A stretch of 18,155 bases of DNA. It comes from SG8-41 sp035259205 (lineage in GTDB: Bacteria > Pseudomonadota > Gammaproteobacteria > Burkholderiales > SG8-41). The stretch spans positions 1 through 18,155 of the forward strand of contig DATFWO010000312.1 in NCBI GenBank assembly GCA_035259205.1, in the 5' to 3' direction. Positions 7,157-13,471 of this stretch are shown in pieces (within the stretch, counting starts at the first letter, position 1; each line of letters starts with the position of its first letter). The notes under the pieces were generated by a model. It worked only from the letters and a program-made list of their open reading frames with translations. It searched no databases and was not told the origin of the DNA. A program made the translations under genes and the position numbers.

Positions 7157-10100
7157 ACTTCTTTTGCTTATTCTCGACGGCAGGCGCGCGCAGGGCGTGC
7201 GCGCTCAGGAACCGCAAGCCTATGCCGAGCTCGTTGTCCACTCTCGCCTCGTGCTCATAGCGCTGCCATAGCGCAAGAGCCGGGCTGCGCCGCCCCTGCG
7301 CCAGATAACCGGCCATGGCGACTCCGAGCAGGTAGCGGCGGCTCGCCGCGGACTCCAGGCCGCCGGCCGGATTTGCCAGCAAATCTTCGCCCGCCGCGGC
7401 CATCATGGGCGCGTCGCGTTCCGCAACGGCCTTGAACAAGGTCAACCAGCGCCGCTGGTCCGGCGGCAGCGCGGCGCTGCACCGGCTCCACGCAAGCTTG
7501 TTCCAGAATGCGCGCGCTTCCGCAGGCGCAAGATACGGCACTGTGGCAAGGCCGATCTGAAACAGAGAGTGCAGCCAGCTGTCGTATGTGGCCGGCTCTT
7601 CGCACCGCACCAAACGGAGGCGGACGAGCTCGAGGTCCTTCTGCAGCGAGTGCGGAATGTTCTCCGGCTCCGGCGGAACGGCGGAGAGCAGCAATTGCGC
7701 CGCGTAGCGTGCCTTGCGTATCTCATCCATCTTCTGAAAATCGCCGCCCCCGGCGCCCGAACTCGGGCGCGCCGCAGGCGCGCTGTCGAACAGCGCCAGG
7801 AGCGCCGAATGTTCCGAGTTCAGCGCCAGCAGATCGGTGGCGTCACGCCTCAGATAGCGCAGACGCGGGGCATTCAGATCGAGGTAGGGGTAGTAGTCGG
7901 AATTGGCTGGCGCGGCATAGCTCTCGAGCAGGGGCTCGAGCACATGCCGGGCGCCGAGGCGGCGCACGTCGAGGTCGCCTATGGTCTCCACATGAACGGT
8001 CTGCAGCTCCTTCGCGAGACCGGGCATTTTGAATACATCGGCGAGCGGGCGATTGAGCACGGCGGACTCTCCGGCCACGATCAGCAGATCCTTGTCGTTG
8101 GCGGTATAGATGACGTAGTCGGAAAAGACCTGTCCCAGCGCGGCCGTTACGGAGGCGAGCAACGCGATCTCGGTTTCGTAGAGCTGGAACCACTGGACGA
8201 GCACGCCATCCGGGGCGAGGCGGCGGCGCGCGAGGCGGTAGAACTCGACCGTAAAGAGATTCGATACGCCGCTCACCCATGGATTCGACGGCTCGGAGAT
8301 GATGACGTCGTAGCGTCGGTTATGAGTCGAAAAGTAGGTCTTGGCGTCGTCGATGTGTATGCGGCTGCGCGGATCGGCAAAGACGGCGGTGTTGCGCGGC
8401 CTGAAACCGCGCGAGGCTTCCACCATGGCGGGCTCGATTTCTATGGTGTCCACCGATTGCAGTTCGAAGTTTCCGAGCAGGGTGTGCGTGGTAATTCCGG
8501 TGCCGATGCCGATCACCGCTACTTGGCGCGCGTCCGGCTTGATCGCGAGCGGCAATGCCGCCGTGAGCGTCATGGTGGTCTCGTCCGAGATCGGCGGGCC
8601 CTTGAGATTGACTCCGCCGTCGGATTTACCGTTGGTCCGGATCGAGAGACCGTCGGGAAATTCGACCAGACTCACGGATGCCGTGCGTCCGTCCTTGTAG
8701 TAGAGGAGCCTGGCGTCCCGGCTGGTGAAGAGCGACCCGTGCCGAAACACTCCGGAAATCATCCGGTATGCATCGAGCTCGACGCCCGCGAGCATCCCCG
8801 TGAACATGACTACTGCGAGCGCGCTCGCAACGGCAAACTGCCGGGAGGCGCCCAGCGCTGCCCAGAGCAGGGCGAGACCGAGGCCCACATCGATCGCGGC
8901 GCCGAGGAGGAGTGTGCCCTTGAGACCGAGCAGCGGCAGACCCAGGTGAGCGGCGATGAACACGCCGCAGATCGCGCCCAGCGTGTTCGTCGCATAGACC
9001 GCGCCTATGCTGCGCTCGCCGTAGCCGTGCTTGAGCAGCGCGTACGTGATGAGCGGCAAGGTCATCCCGGCGCAGAAAGCGGCCGGGAACATCACGAGGA
9101 GCGCGATGCCGTGGCTTGCCACGTGGAACAGATTGTAGCCGGCATCGGTCCGGGCGAGCGCCGCCATGGCGGCCCGCATCAGCTCGAACGTCTTGCCGTA
9201 AAGAGGCAAGGTGGCGAGGGCGGCAAAGCCCATGACGATCTGCACCACGCCGAGGTAGCGGCGCGGCTCGACGATGCCGTCGATGCGCCCGCGAATCCAC
9301 AAGCCGCCGAACGCGAGCCCGAGTATGAAGGCGGAGAGCATGAGCTCGAAGGAATGCGTCGCGCTGCCAAGCACGAGCGTGAGCATCCGGATCCAGGCGA
9401 TCTCGTAGATGAAGGAGGCGGCCCCCGTCAGCGCCGCAACCGTCAGCATCAGTCCCAGCGCTTTCCTCGCGCGCCGTGTCTGCGGCGGCGAGGGCGGCGG
9501 AGCGGTTTCACGAGCAGCAACCCGTGCAAGCAGCGCCACTACCACCGCTATCGCCACATTGAGCGCACCCGCCGCCCGCACCGTTCCCGGCAGGCCGAGG
9601 TGCTCGATCATTACAAATCCCGCCACCAGCACCCCGATCCCGGCGCCCAGGCTGTTGGTGAAATAAAGCGTCGCGAGAGCCGCGCCGGGCGTCGCGGGAT
9701 AACGGCGGATCAGTCCCCCGCTCATCAATGGAAATGTCATGCCGAGCAGGACGGACTGCGGCAGGATCAACGCCGTGCCCAGTATCCACTTCGCTGCCGC
9801 CGCCATCGCCGGCGAGCCCACTCCCGGAAGGATGTTATCGAACGCGGCTTCGGTGACGGTGACAAAGATCTCATGGAAGACCAGCGCGAGCACCCCGATC
9901 GACGCTTCGGTGACGGCGTAGCCGAGGAGGAGATTGCGCCAGTTGCGCGAGTAACGGGCTGCGAGCCACGAGCCGATCGCCATGCCGCCCATGAAGATCG
10001 CGAGGACCAGGGTCTGCGCGTAGCCCGCGTGCCCCAGAAAGAGCTTGAGATAGTGGCTCCAGATCGATTCGTAGATCAGGCCGGCGAAGCCGGACAGCGT

Positions 10101-10160
10101 GAACACTATAAAGAGGAGCCCGAGCGCCCACTGGGCCGGGCTGGCGTTTGGATGTTTCAC
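7155..10160 (-). CDS. Fused membrane (MFS-like) / spermidine synthase-like protein
   Basis: A 1001-residue fusion. Residues 1-475 are a polytopic membrane domain in two halves, opening with the SGFAGLIYESIW segment typical of fused MFS/spermidine synthase proteins. Residues about 480-770 form a spermidine-synthase-like Rossmann domain with an SAM-type glycine motif, IGIGTGI, near 548-554. The last 220 residues are helical with no recognised motif. The acidic DSxDP signature of true spermidine synthases is replaced by SEPSNPW (about 617-623), so polyamine synthesis is doubtful. The real substrate of this family is unknown. The start is GTG, and no strong ribosome binding site precedes it. It diverges from the LacI-type gene across 128 nt containing the palindrome at 10219-10234, so it may share that regulation. 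Confidence 0.82.
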   Translation of the reverse strand: MKHPNASPAQWALGLLFIVFTLSGFAGLIYESIWSHYLKLFLGHAGYAQTLVLAIFMGGMAIGSWLAARYSRNWRNLLLGYAVTEASIGVLALVFHEIFVTVTEAAFDNILPGVGSPAMAAAAKWILGTALILPQSVLLGMTFPLMSGGLIRRYPATPGAALATLYFTNSLGAGIGVLVAGFVMIEHLGLPGTVRAAGALNVAIAVVVALLARVAARETAPPPSPPQTRRARKALGLMLTVAALTGAASFIYEIAWIRMLTLVLGSATHSFELMLSAFILGLAFGGLWIRGRIDGIVEPRRYLGVVQIVMGFAALATLPLYGKTFELMRAAMAALARTDAGYNLFHVASHGIALLVMFPAAFCAGMTLPLITYALLKHGYGERSIGAVYATNTLGAICGVFIAAHLGLPLLGLKGTLLLGAAIDVGLGLALLWAALGASRQFAVASALAVVMFTGMLAGVELDAYRMISGVFRHGSLFTSRDARLLYYKDGRTASVSLVEFPDGLSIRTNGKSDGGVNLKGPPISDETTMTLTAALPLAIKPDARQVAVIGIGTGITTHTLLGNFELQSVDTIEIEPAMVEASRGFRPRNTAVFADPRSRIHIDDAKTYFSTHNRRYDVIISEPSNPWVSGVSNLFTVEFYRLARRRLAPDGVLVQWFQLYETEIALLASVTAALGQVFSDYVIYTANDKDLLIVAGESAVLNRPLADVFKMPGLAKELQTVHVETIGDLDVRRLGARHVLEPLLESYAAPANSDYYPYLDLNAPRLRYLRRDATDLLALNSEHSALLALFDSAPAARPSSGAGGGDFQKMDEIRKARYAAQLLLSAVPPEPENIPHSLQKDLELVRLRLVRCEEPATYDSWLHSLFQIGLATVPYLAPAEARAFWNKLAWSRCSAALPPDQRRWLTLFKAVAERDAPMMAAAGEDLLANPAGGLESAASRRYLLGVAMAGYLAQGRRSPALALWQRYEHEARVDNELGIGLRFLSAHALRAPAVENKQKK

Positions 10161-10218
10161 GCGGATCGCTGAGGAGTGAAGCGTGCGCAGTGTAACAGTA
10201 TGCGTGTATCGAGCCTGA

Positions 10219-10234
10219 ATGAAAGCGTTTGCAT
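10219..10234 (+). promoter_or_regulatory. LacI-family operator in the divergent region
   Basis: ATGAAAGCGTTTGCAT is a LacI/GalR-type palindrome (ATG.AA.CG.TT.CAT) and matches the site before the xsc-like gene at 15 of 16 bases. It lies 54 nt before the chosen GTG start of the LacI-type gene and 58 nt before the divergent membrane-fusion gene. It could serve autoregulation and control of the neighbour. Confidence 0.6.
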
Positions 10235-10288
10235 GCTGCGACTGGAGTTGCTAGGCTCGATCCTGTGTTTTTGCCGGGCCGTGACCCC

Positions 10289-11338
10289 GTGAAGCGAGGC
10301 TCATCCAGCAAGACCGCCAAGCTTGCCGACGTGGCACGGCTTGCGCGAGTTTCCACGGCCACCGTATCGCGCGCGCTCACTCTTCCGCACAAGGTAAAAC
10401 CGGCGACGGCGGCGCGCATCAATCAGGCGGTGCAGACGCTGGGTTACATGGCGCACGGGGCGGCGCGGGCTCTCGCTTCGCGCCGGACGCGCACGATTGG
10501 TGCCGTCATCCCGACGCTGGACAACGCGATCTTCGCCAACACCGTTCACGCCCTGCAGAAGACTCTGGACGAGGCGGGATACGTGCTCCTCGTAGCGAGC
10601 CACGAATTCGACGCGCAGATCGAAGACCGGGTGACGCGAACGCTCATCGAGCGCGGCGTGGACGGGCTCGTGCTGCTCGGTGTCACGCACGATCCTGGGT
10701 TGCTGCAGACGCTCGATACGCACCAGATTCCTTACGTGCTGACCTGGGCGCTCGACCCGGCGGGCCGCCGCCCATGCGTGGGGTTCGACAACTGTGCCGC
10801 CGGGCTGCGCATCGCCCGCCATCTTCTCGAATTGGGGCACCGCGAATTTGCAATGATCTCCGGCATCACGATGGGCAACGAGCGGGCCAGAGGCCGGGTC
10901 GAAGGCGTGCGCGAGGCATTGGCGGAACGGGGCCTCGACCTGCCGTCGTCGCGACTGGTCGAAAAGCCATATACACTTTCGGCAGGACGGGAAGGCCTGG
11001 TCGAGGTCCTGGGAGCGGGCGTGCCTCCTACCGCCGTGATTTGCGGCAATGACGTGCTCGCGATAGGCGCGCTGGCCGAGTGCCATGGGCGCGGCATAGC
11101 GGTGCCGCAAGAGCTATCCATAACCGGCTTCGACGACCTGGAGATCGCGGCGGTGGTCCTGCCGGCCTTGACCACGGTGCACTTCCCTACCGAGGATCTC
11201 GGCGCTCTGGCCGCGCAGCATCTGCTCGCGCGGCTTGCGGGAGAGCCGGTGGCGCTACGCACGGAATTGCCGGTCGAGCTCGTGGTGCGCGCCAGTACGG
11301 CTCCGCCTCCAGCGGCACGAGTTAAGGACGACGAATGA
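10289..11338 (+). CDS. LacI/GalR family transcriptional regulator
   Basis: A 349-residue repressor-type regulator from the GTG at 10289. The helix-turn-helix is at residues 12-31 (KLADVARLARVSTATVSRAL), followed by the hinge helix with AARALASRRT and a periplasmic-binding-protein-like effector domain (TIGAVIPTLDNAIFANTV onward, SITGFDDLE near the end). The reading frame stays open upstream to a TTG at 10229, but that start would lie inside the palindrome at 10219-10234 and add an extra 20 residues, so I reject it. A GTG at 10265 is a further option. The family senses small molecules, mostly sugars or related metabolites. The same operator in front of xsc suggests it controls the sulfonate-type genes. 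Its stop overlaps the start of the methyltransferase gene (ATGA). Confidence 0.88.
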   Translation: MKRGSSSKTAKLADVARLARVSTATVSRALTLPHKVKPATAARINQAVQTLGYMAHGAARALASRRTRTIGAVIPTLDNAIFANTVHALQKTLDEAGYVLLVASHEFDAQIEDRVTRTLIERGVDGLVLLGVTHDPGLLQTLDTHQIPYVLTWALDPAGRRPCVGFDNCAAGLRIARHLLELGHREFAMISGITMGNERARGRVEGVREALAERGLDLPSSRLVEKPYTLSAGREGLVEVLGAGVPPTAVICGNDVLAIGALAECHGRGIAVPQELSITGFDDLEIAAVVLPALTTVHFPTEDLGALAAQHLLARLAGEPVALRTELPVELVVRASTAPPPAARVKDDE

Positions 11339-12000
11339 CGGACAGCGCACTAGCAGACGCGGAATTGCGCAAGTACTACGCCGCGCGGGCGCGGGAATAC
11401 GAGAAGATCTATGAAAAGCCCGAGCGGCAGGCCGATCTGCGGAAGCTCGAGGTTCTGCTTCCGGACATGCTGGCCGGACGCCGCGTGCTCGAGCTCGCCT
11501 GCGGCACGGGCTACTGGACGCAATTTCTCATCCGGAAAGCCGAGCACATAGTAGCCGTCGATGCCAGTCCCGAGACGCTCGAGCTGGCTGTGGCAAAGGA
11601 GCTGCCGTCGCAGCAGGTCGAATACCAGGTCGCGGATGTTTACGAGCTTTCCGCTGCGCTGGGCACTTTCGACGGGGCGTTCGCCGGCTTCTGGTGGTCT
11701 CACGTCCCCGTGCGTGACCAGCCCCGGTTCCTGAAGTCGCTGGATGAGCGCTTGCGGCCGGGCGCGCGGATCGCGTTACTCGACAACCGGTACGTGGAGG
11801 GCAACAGCACCCCGATTTCGCACCGTGACGACGACGGGAACACCTTCCAGCGGCGCCGGCTCGACGACGGTTCCGAGCACGTCGTCCTGAAAAACTTTCC
11901 GACCGAGCAGCAATTGCGCCGCGTCATCGGAGCGTATGGACGCAAAATGGAGTTCCTGCGCCTGCAGTACTATTGGGTCTTTTGTTATGAGAAAGCGTGA
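11335..12000 (+). CDS. Class I SAM-dependent methyltransferase
   Basis: A 221-residue cytoplasmic methyltransferase with the SAM-binding motif I VLELACGTG at residues about 51-59, the acidic strand end VAVDAS about 20 residues later, and a typical post-motif region (LRPGARIALLDNRY). The acceptor is not evident; the FWWSHVP segment is seen in small-molecule methyltransferases but is not diagnostic. The start ATG overlaps the regulator stop by four bases (ATGA), so the two genes are almost certainly co-transcribed and translationally coupled. This makes it a likely member of the same regulon, including autoregulation through the palindrome at 10219-10234. Its stop codon falls within a degenerate heptamer tract. 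Confidence 0.85.
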   Translation: MTDSALADAELRKYYAARAREYEKIYEKPERQADLRKLEVLLPDMLAGRRVLELACGTGYWTQFLIRKAEHIVAVDASPETLELAVAKELPSQQVEYQVADVYELSAALGTFDGAFAGFWWSHVPVRDQPRFLKSLDERLRPGARIALLDNRYVEGNSTPISHRDDDGNTFQRRRLDDGSEHVVLKNFPTEQQLRRVIGAYGRKMEFLRLQYYWVFCYEKA

Positions 12001-12015
12001 CGAGTGACGGGTGTC
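11995..12015 (+). repeat. Degenerate tandem heptamer tract
   Basis: GCGTGAC, GAGTGAC and GGGTGTC follow each other in 7-nt phase, starting over the stop codon of the methyltransferase gene, with a decayed fourth unit to 12022. Same type as the tracts at 12821-12848 and 13443-13470. Confidence 0.5.
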
Positions 12016-12024
12016 GTGTGGTGA

Positions 12025-12171
12025 CTAGAAGCAGTCTCAAAAATCGGCCAAAGACGATTGAGCCGCTGATGAACGCAGATAAATTCAAGATCAACCCTAT
12101 GTCTTGCCCCTTCTTTCTATCGGCGTTTATCTGCGGCAAAGGTTTGGCTTTGTTTTTGAGATGACTTCTAG
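12025..12171. repeat. 147-bp imperfect inverted-repeat element (MITE-like)
   Basis: The outer arms are 28-29 nt. Both begin CTAGAAG, then three unmatched bases, then TCTCAAAAA, a 4-5 nt mismatch, and CCAAA (left arm 12025-12052, right arm 12143-12171 read in reverse). An inner pair GCAGATAAA (12075-12083) / TTTATCTGC (12125-12133) adds to the symmetry. It fills the gap between two convergent genes, is more AT-rich than its surroundings and has no credible reading frame. It could be a non-autonomous mobile element or a repetitive extragenic element. No target-site duplication is obvious. Confidence 0.5.
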
Positions 12172-12179
12172 ACGCAGCG

Positions 12180-12200
12180 ATCCGTCACCGATCACGCCTC
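12180..12200 (-). repeat. Degenerate tandem heptamer tract over the pyrophosphatase stop
   Basis: Read on the minus strand, GTGAGGC, GTGATCG and GTGACGG follow in 7-nt phase and overlap the end of the pyrophosphatase gene, whose TGA stop is inside the tract. Confidence 0.45.
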
Positions 12201-12815
12201 ACTCTGACCGGCAAGCAGCTCCGCATAATCGACCATCGCCGTTTCGACCACGCGCAGAGCGTGCCTCTTCCCGTAGGTTTGCTGGATGCGGATCTGCGGC
12301 TGCTCGCCGGGAACGAGCTTGTACGTGCTGAAGTAGTGATGGAGCCGCTCGACCAGGATCTCCGGGAGGCCGCCCACGTCGTCGACCTGTCCCCAGACGA
12401 AATCCCTTTCGAGGATCGCAATGATCTTGTCGTCGGCTTCCGCCCCGTCCACGAGCTGGAAGCCACCTACGACGCGCGCCGGTACGATGATTTCGGAGCG
12501 CGCAATGGGGCGCTCGCTTATGACGCAGATATCCAGGGGATCGCCGTCGCCGTGCTGCGCGCCGGGGCACAGCGCGGCCACGCCTGCGCCGCAGTAGGTC
12601 TTCGGGATGAAGCCGTAGAGAGCGGGCGCCTGCGATGACGTTCGCTGCGGACGGTCCACGCGCAGGTAACCCGAGGCCTTGTCCACCTCGTACTTGATGA
12701 AATCGAACGGCGTGATCTCCACGTAGGCGTTGACGTGCAGTGGCGGCTCGCGCCCTGCCGGCAGGCCGTGCCACGGGTGCGGGCGCCATTCGGAGAAACG
12801 GGGAGGCTGGCTCAT
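12192..12815 (-). CDS. ppa: Inorganic pyrophosphatase, family I
   Basis: A 207-residue soluble pyrophosphatase that hydrolyses diphosphate to phosphate in the cytoplasm. The family I signature DGDPLD is at residues 90-95 with metal ligands Asp90, Asp92 and Asp95. KYEVDK (41-46), VDRPQR (53-58), YGFIPKTY (67-74) and ADDKIIA further on are also conserved. Relative to E. coli Ppa there is an insertion between YGFIPKTY and the signature, containing three cysteines or near-cysteines (YCGAGVAALCPG). I recall this variant from several bacterial Ppa proteins, so it is not a sign of damage. The ATG is preceded by AAGGC on the minus strand. A heptamer repeat tract and the cassette-like element lie just upstream, so its promoter may have been affected by that insertion. 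Confidence 0.9.
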   Translation of the reverse strand: MSQPPRFSEWRPHPWHGLPAGREPPLHVNAYVEITPFDFIKYEVDKASGYLRVDRPQRTSSQAPALYGFIPKTYCGAGVAALCPGAQHGDGDPLDICVISERPIARSEIIVPARVVGGFQLVDGAEADDKIIAILERDFVWGQVDDVGGLPEILVERLHHYFSTYKLVPGEQPQIRIQQTYGKRHALRVVETAMVDYAELLAGQSEA

Positions 12816-12820
12816 GCCTT

Positions 12821-12848
12821 GTGATGCGTGATGGGTGATGAGTGACGC
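12821..12848 (+). repeat. Degenerate tandem heptamer tract (GTGAYNN x4)
   Basis: GTGATGC, GTGATGG, GTGATGA and GTGACGC are four units in perfect 7-nt phase between the pyrophosphatase start and the attC-like site. The last unit ends two bases from the cassette junction. Confidence 0.65.
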
Positions 12849-12849
12849 G

Positions 12850-12906
12850 TCTTAACGGGTCCGCCTGAAGTGCGCGACAGCGTCACTTTCGACGCGGGGG
12901 TTAGGC
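12850..12906 (-). other. attC: attC-like recombination site (integron cassette type)
   Basis: Read on the minus strand, the 57-bp site starts with R'' GCCTAAC (12906-12900; fits RYYYAAC) and ends with GTTAAGA (12856-12850; fits GTTRRRY except the last base). Between them is a bulged palindrome: CCGC/GCGG, AAGTG/CACTT and CGC/GCG around a TGTC loop, with unpaired bases between the stems. This is the plan of an attC site, and the length suits the classic 59-base element. R'' is complementary not to the local end box but to GTTAGGC at 13326-13332, as expected for a cassette inserted at a secondary G|TT target. Seen by eye; a covariance-model score would settle it. Confidence 0.6.
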
Positions 12907-13331
12907 TGCTCGTATCTGCTGCTCAATCTCGTGTCCATGTCTTACGAGGACCGGTTTCCCCAAACTCTCGACCATAGTCATGGGCAAATGGTCGGCCACT
13001 TCCTCGTCGGCAATAAGCGGTGCGCCGCCGGGAAAATAAAGTACGAGGTTCCCCAAGGCGAGGACCCGGGCTAAGGACTCCCACAGCCGAGTATCGCAGC
13101 ATGGCCGATGAACTGAAAACCCATGGATCATCACCGAGTCGGCTGAATCGGCGATCAAGAGCACATCGCATGAGTTTGCCTCATCGTAATCGAGCCGCCA
13201 TAGTTGGGGCCCGGACTCCGTCAGCGCAGATCCAAACAACTCGCGCACGCGATCACGCGCGATCGATGACGCGTTGCCCCGTTCGAAGCATTGTACGAAA
13301 AGTTCGAAACTCACCGGTCAGAGCAGCCTAA
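12856..13331 (-). mobile_element. Putative lone integron gene cassette
   Basis: A 476-bp unit carrying one gene. The minus-strand order is core box GTTAGGC (13332-13326), 11 nt, GTG start, the gene, a stop codon inside GCCTAAC, a foldable attC-like site, and the G of GTT. The 12-bp sequence GTTAGGCTGCTC and its complement flank the gene exactly. A short leader with no promoter and a tight fit around a single small gene are hallmarks of gene cassettes. The DNA appears lower in GC than the neighbouring genes. There is no integrase and no second attC in the window, so this would be a solitary cassette outside an integron. Confidence 0.55.
12901..13314 (-). CDS. Uncharacterised 137-residue cassette-borne protein
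   Basis: I do not recognise a function. The 137-residue product has no signal peptide or membrane segment and is probably a small cytoplasmic alpha/beta protein: MSFELFVQCFERG start, a central DVLLIADSADSVMIHGFSV strand region, and an acidic C-terminal half ending in a conserved-looking VRHGHEIEQQI. Four cysteines are present, two adjacent (PCCD). The start is GTG, 11 nt after a GTTAGGC box, with no ribosome binding site visible; the only in-frame methionine well downstream would cut off nearly half the protein. The TAA stop is part of GCCTAAC. Codon use seems less GC-biased than in the flanking genes, consistent with acquired DNA. Roles such as immunity or stress are common for cassette genes but would be a guess here. 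Confidence 0.7.
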   Translation of the reverse strand: MSFELFVQCFERGNASSIARDRVRELFGSALTESGPQLWRLDYDEANSCDVLLIADSADSVMIHGFSVHRPCCDTRLWESLARVLALGNLVLYFPGGAPLIADEEVADHLPMTMVESLGKPVLVRHGHEIEQQIRAA

Positions 13332-13340
13332 CGTGAATTC

Positions 13341-13388
13341 GCTGACAAATTAGTTGACTTGTTGGTTGACGATTTAGTTGACATAACT
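13341..13388. repeat. 12-bp-period direct repeat array (GYTGAC + 6 nt, x4)
   Basis: GCTGAC at 13341 and GTTGAC at 13353, 13365 and 13377 are spaced exactly 12 nt apart, with unrelated AT-rich 6-nt spacers. The array starts 9 nt from the cassette core box, upstream of the 137-residue gene. Constant hexamers with variable spacers suggest protein-binding repeats rather than a plain microsatellite. Beyond it, 13389-13440 shows nothing I can name. Confidence 0.6.
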
Positions 13389-13442
13389 GTCCGGCCGTAC
13401 ATTATGCCGCACGACATCGCCGGGCAATGAGAGGCTTTTCAG

Positions 13443-13470
13443 CCCATCACTCATCAATCATCACCCATCA
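13443..13470 (-). repeat. Degenerate tandem heptamer tract (minus-strand TGATGRG type, x4)
   Basis: On the plus strand CCCATCA, CTCATCA, ATCATCA and CCCATCA follow in perfect 7-nt phase, ending at the stop codon of the fructosamine kinase gene. It is the reverse-complement counterpart of the tract at 12821-12848, so the two flank the cassette region in opposite orientation. Confidence 0.65.
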
Positions 13471-13471
13471 C

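Noticed and set aside
7569..10172. An 867-residue open frame on the plus strand opposite the membrane/spermidine-synthase-like gene.
   Set aside because: Composition is Arg/Glu/His-rich nonsense typical of the antisense of a GC-rich gene; no domain is visible, and the minus strand has clear motifs.
10229..10288. TTG at 10229 as the start of the LacI-type regulator.
   Set aside because: It lies inside the operator palindrome and adds 20 residues not typical of the family; GTG at 10289 fits better.
13341..13388. CRISPR-like array.
   Set aside because: The repeated unit is only 6 nt with 6-nt spacers, far below CRISPR repeat size, and no cas genes are present.
13333..13440. A second attC or an attI next to the cassette.
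   Set aside because: No RYYYAAC box at a suitable distance and no foldable pair of arms; no integrase gene nearby.
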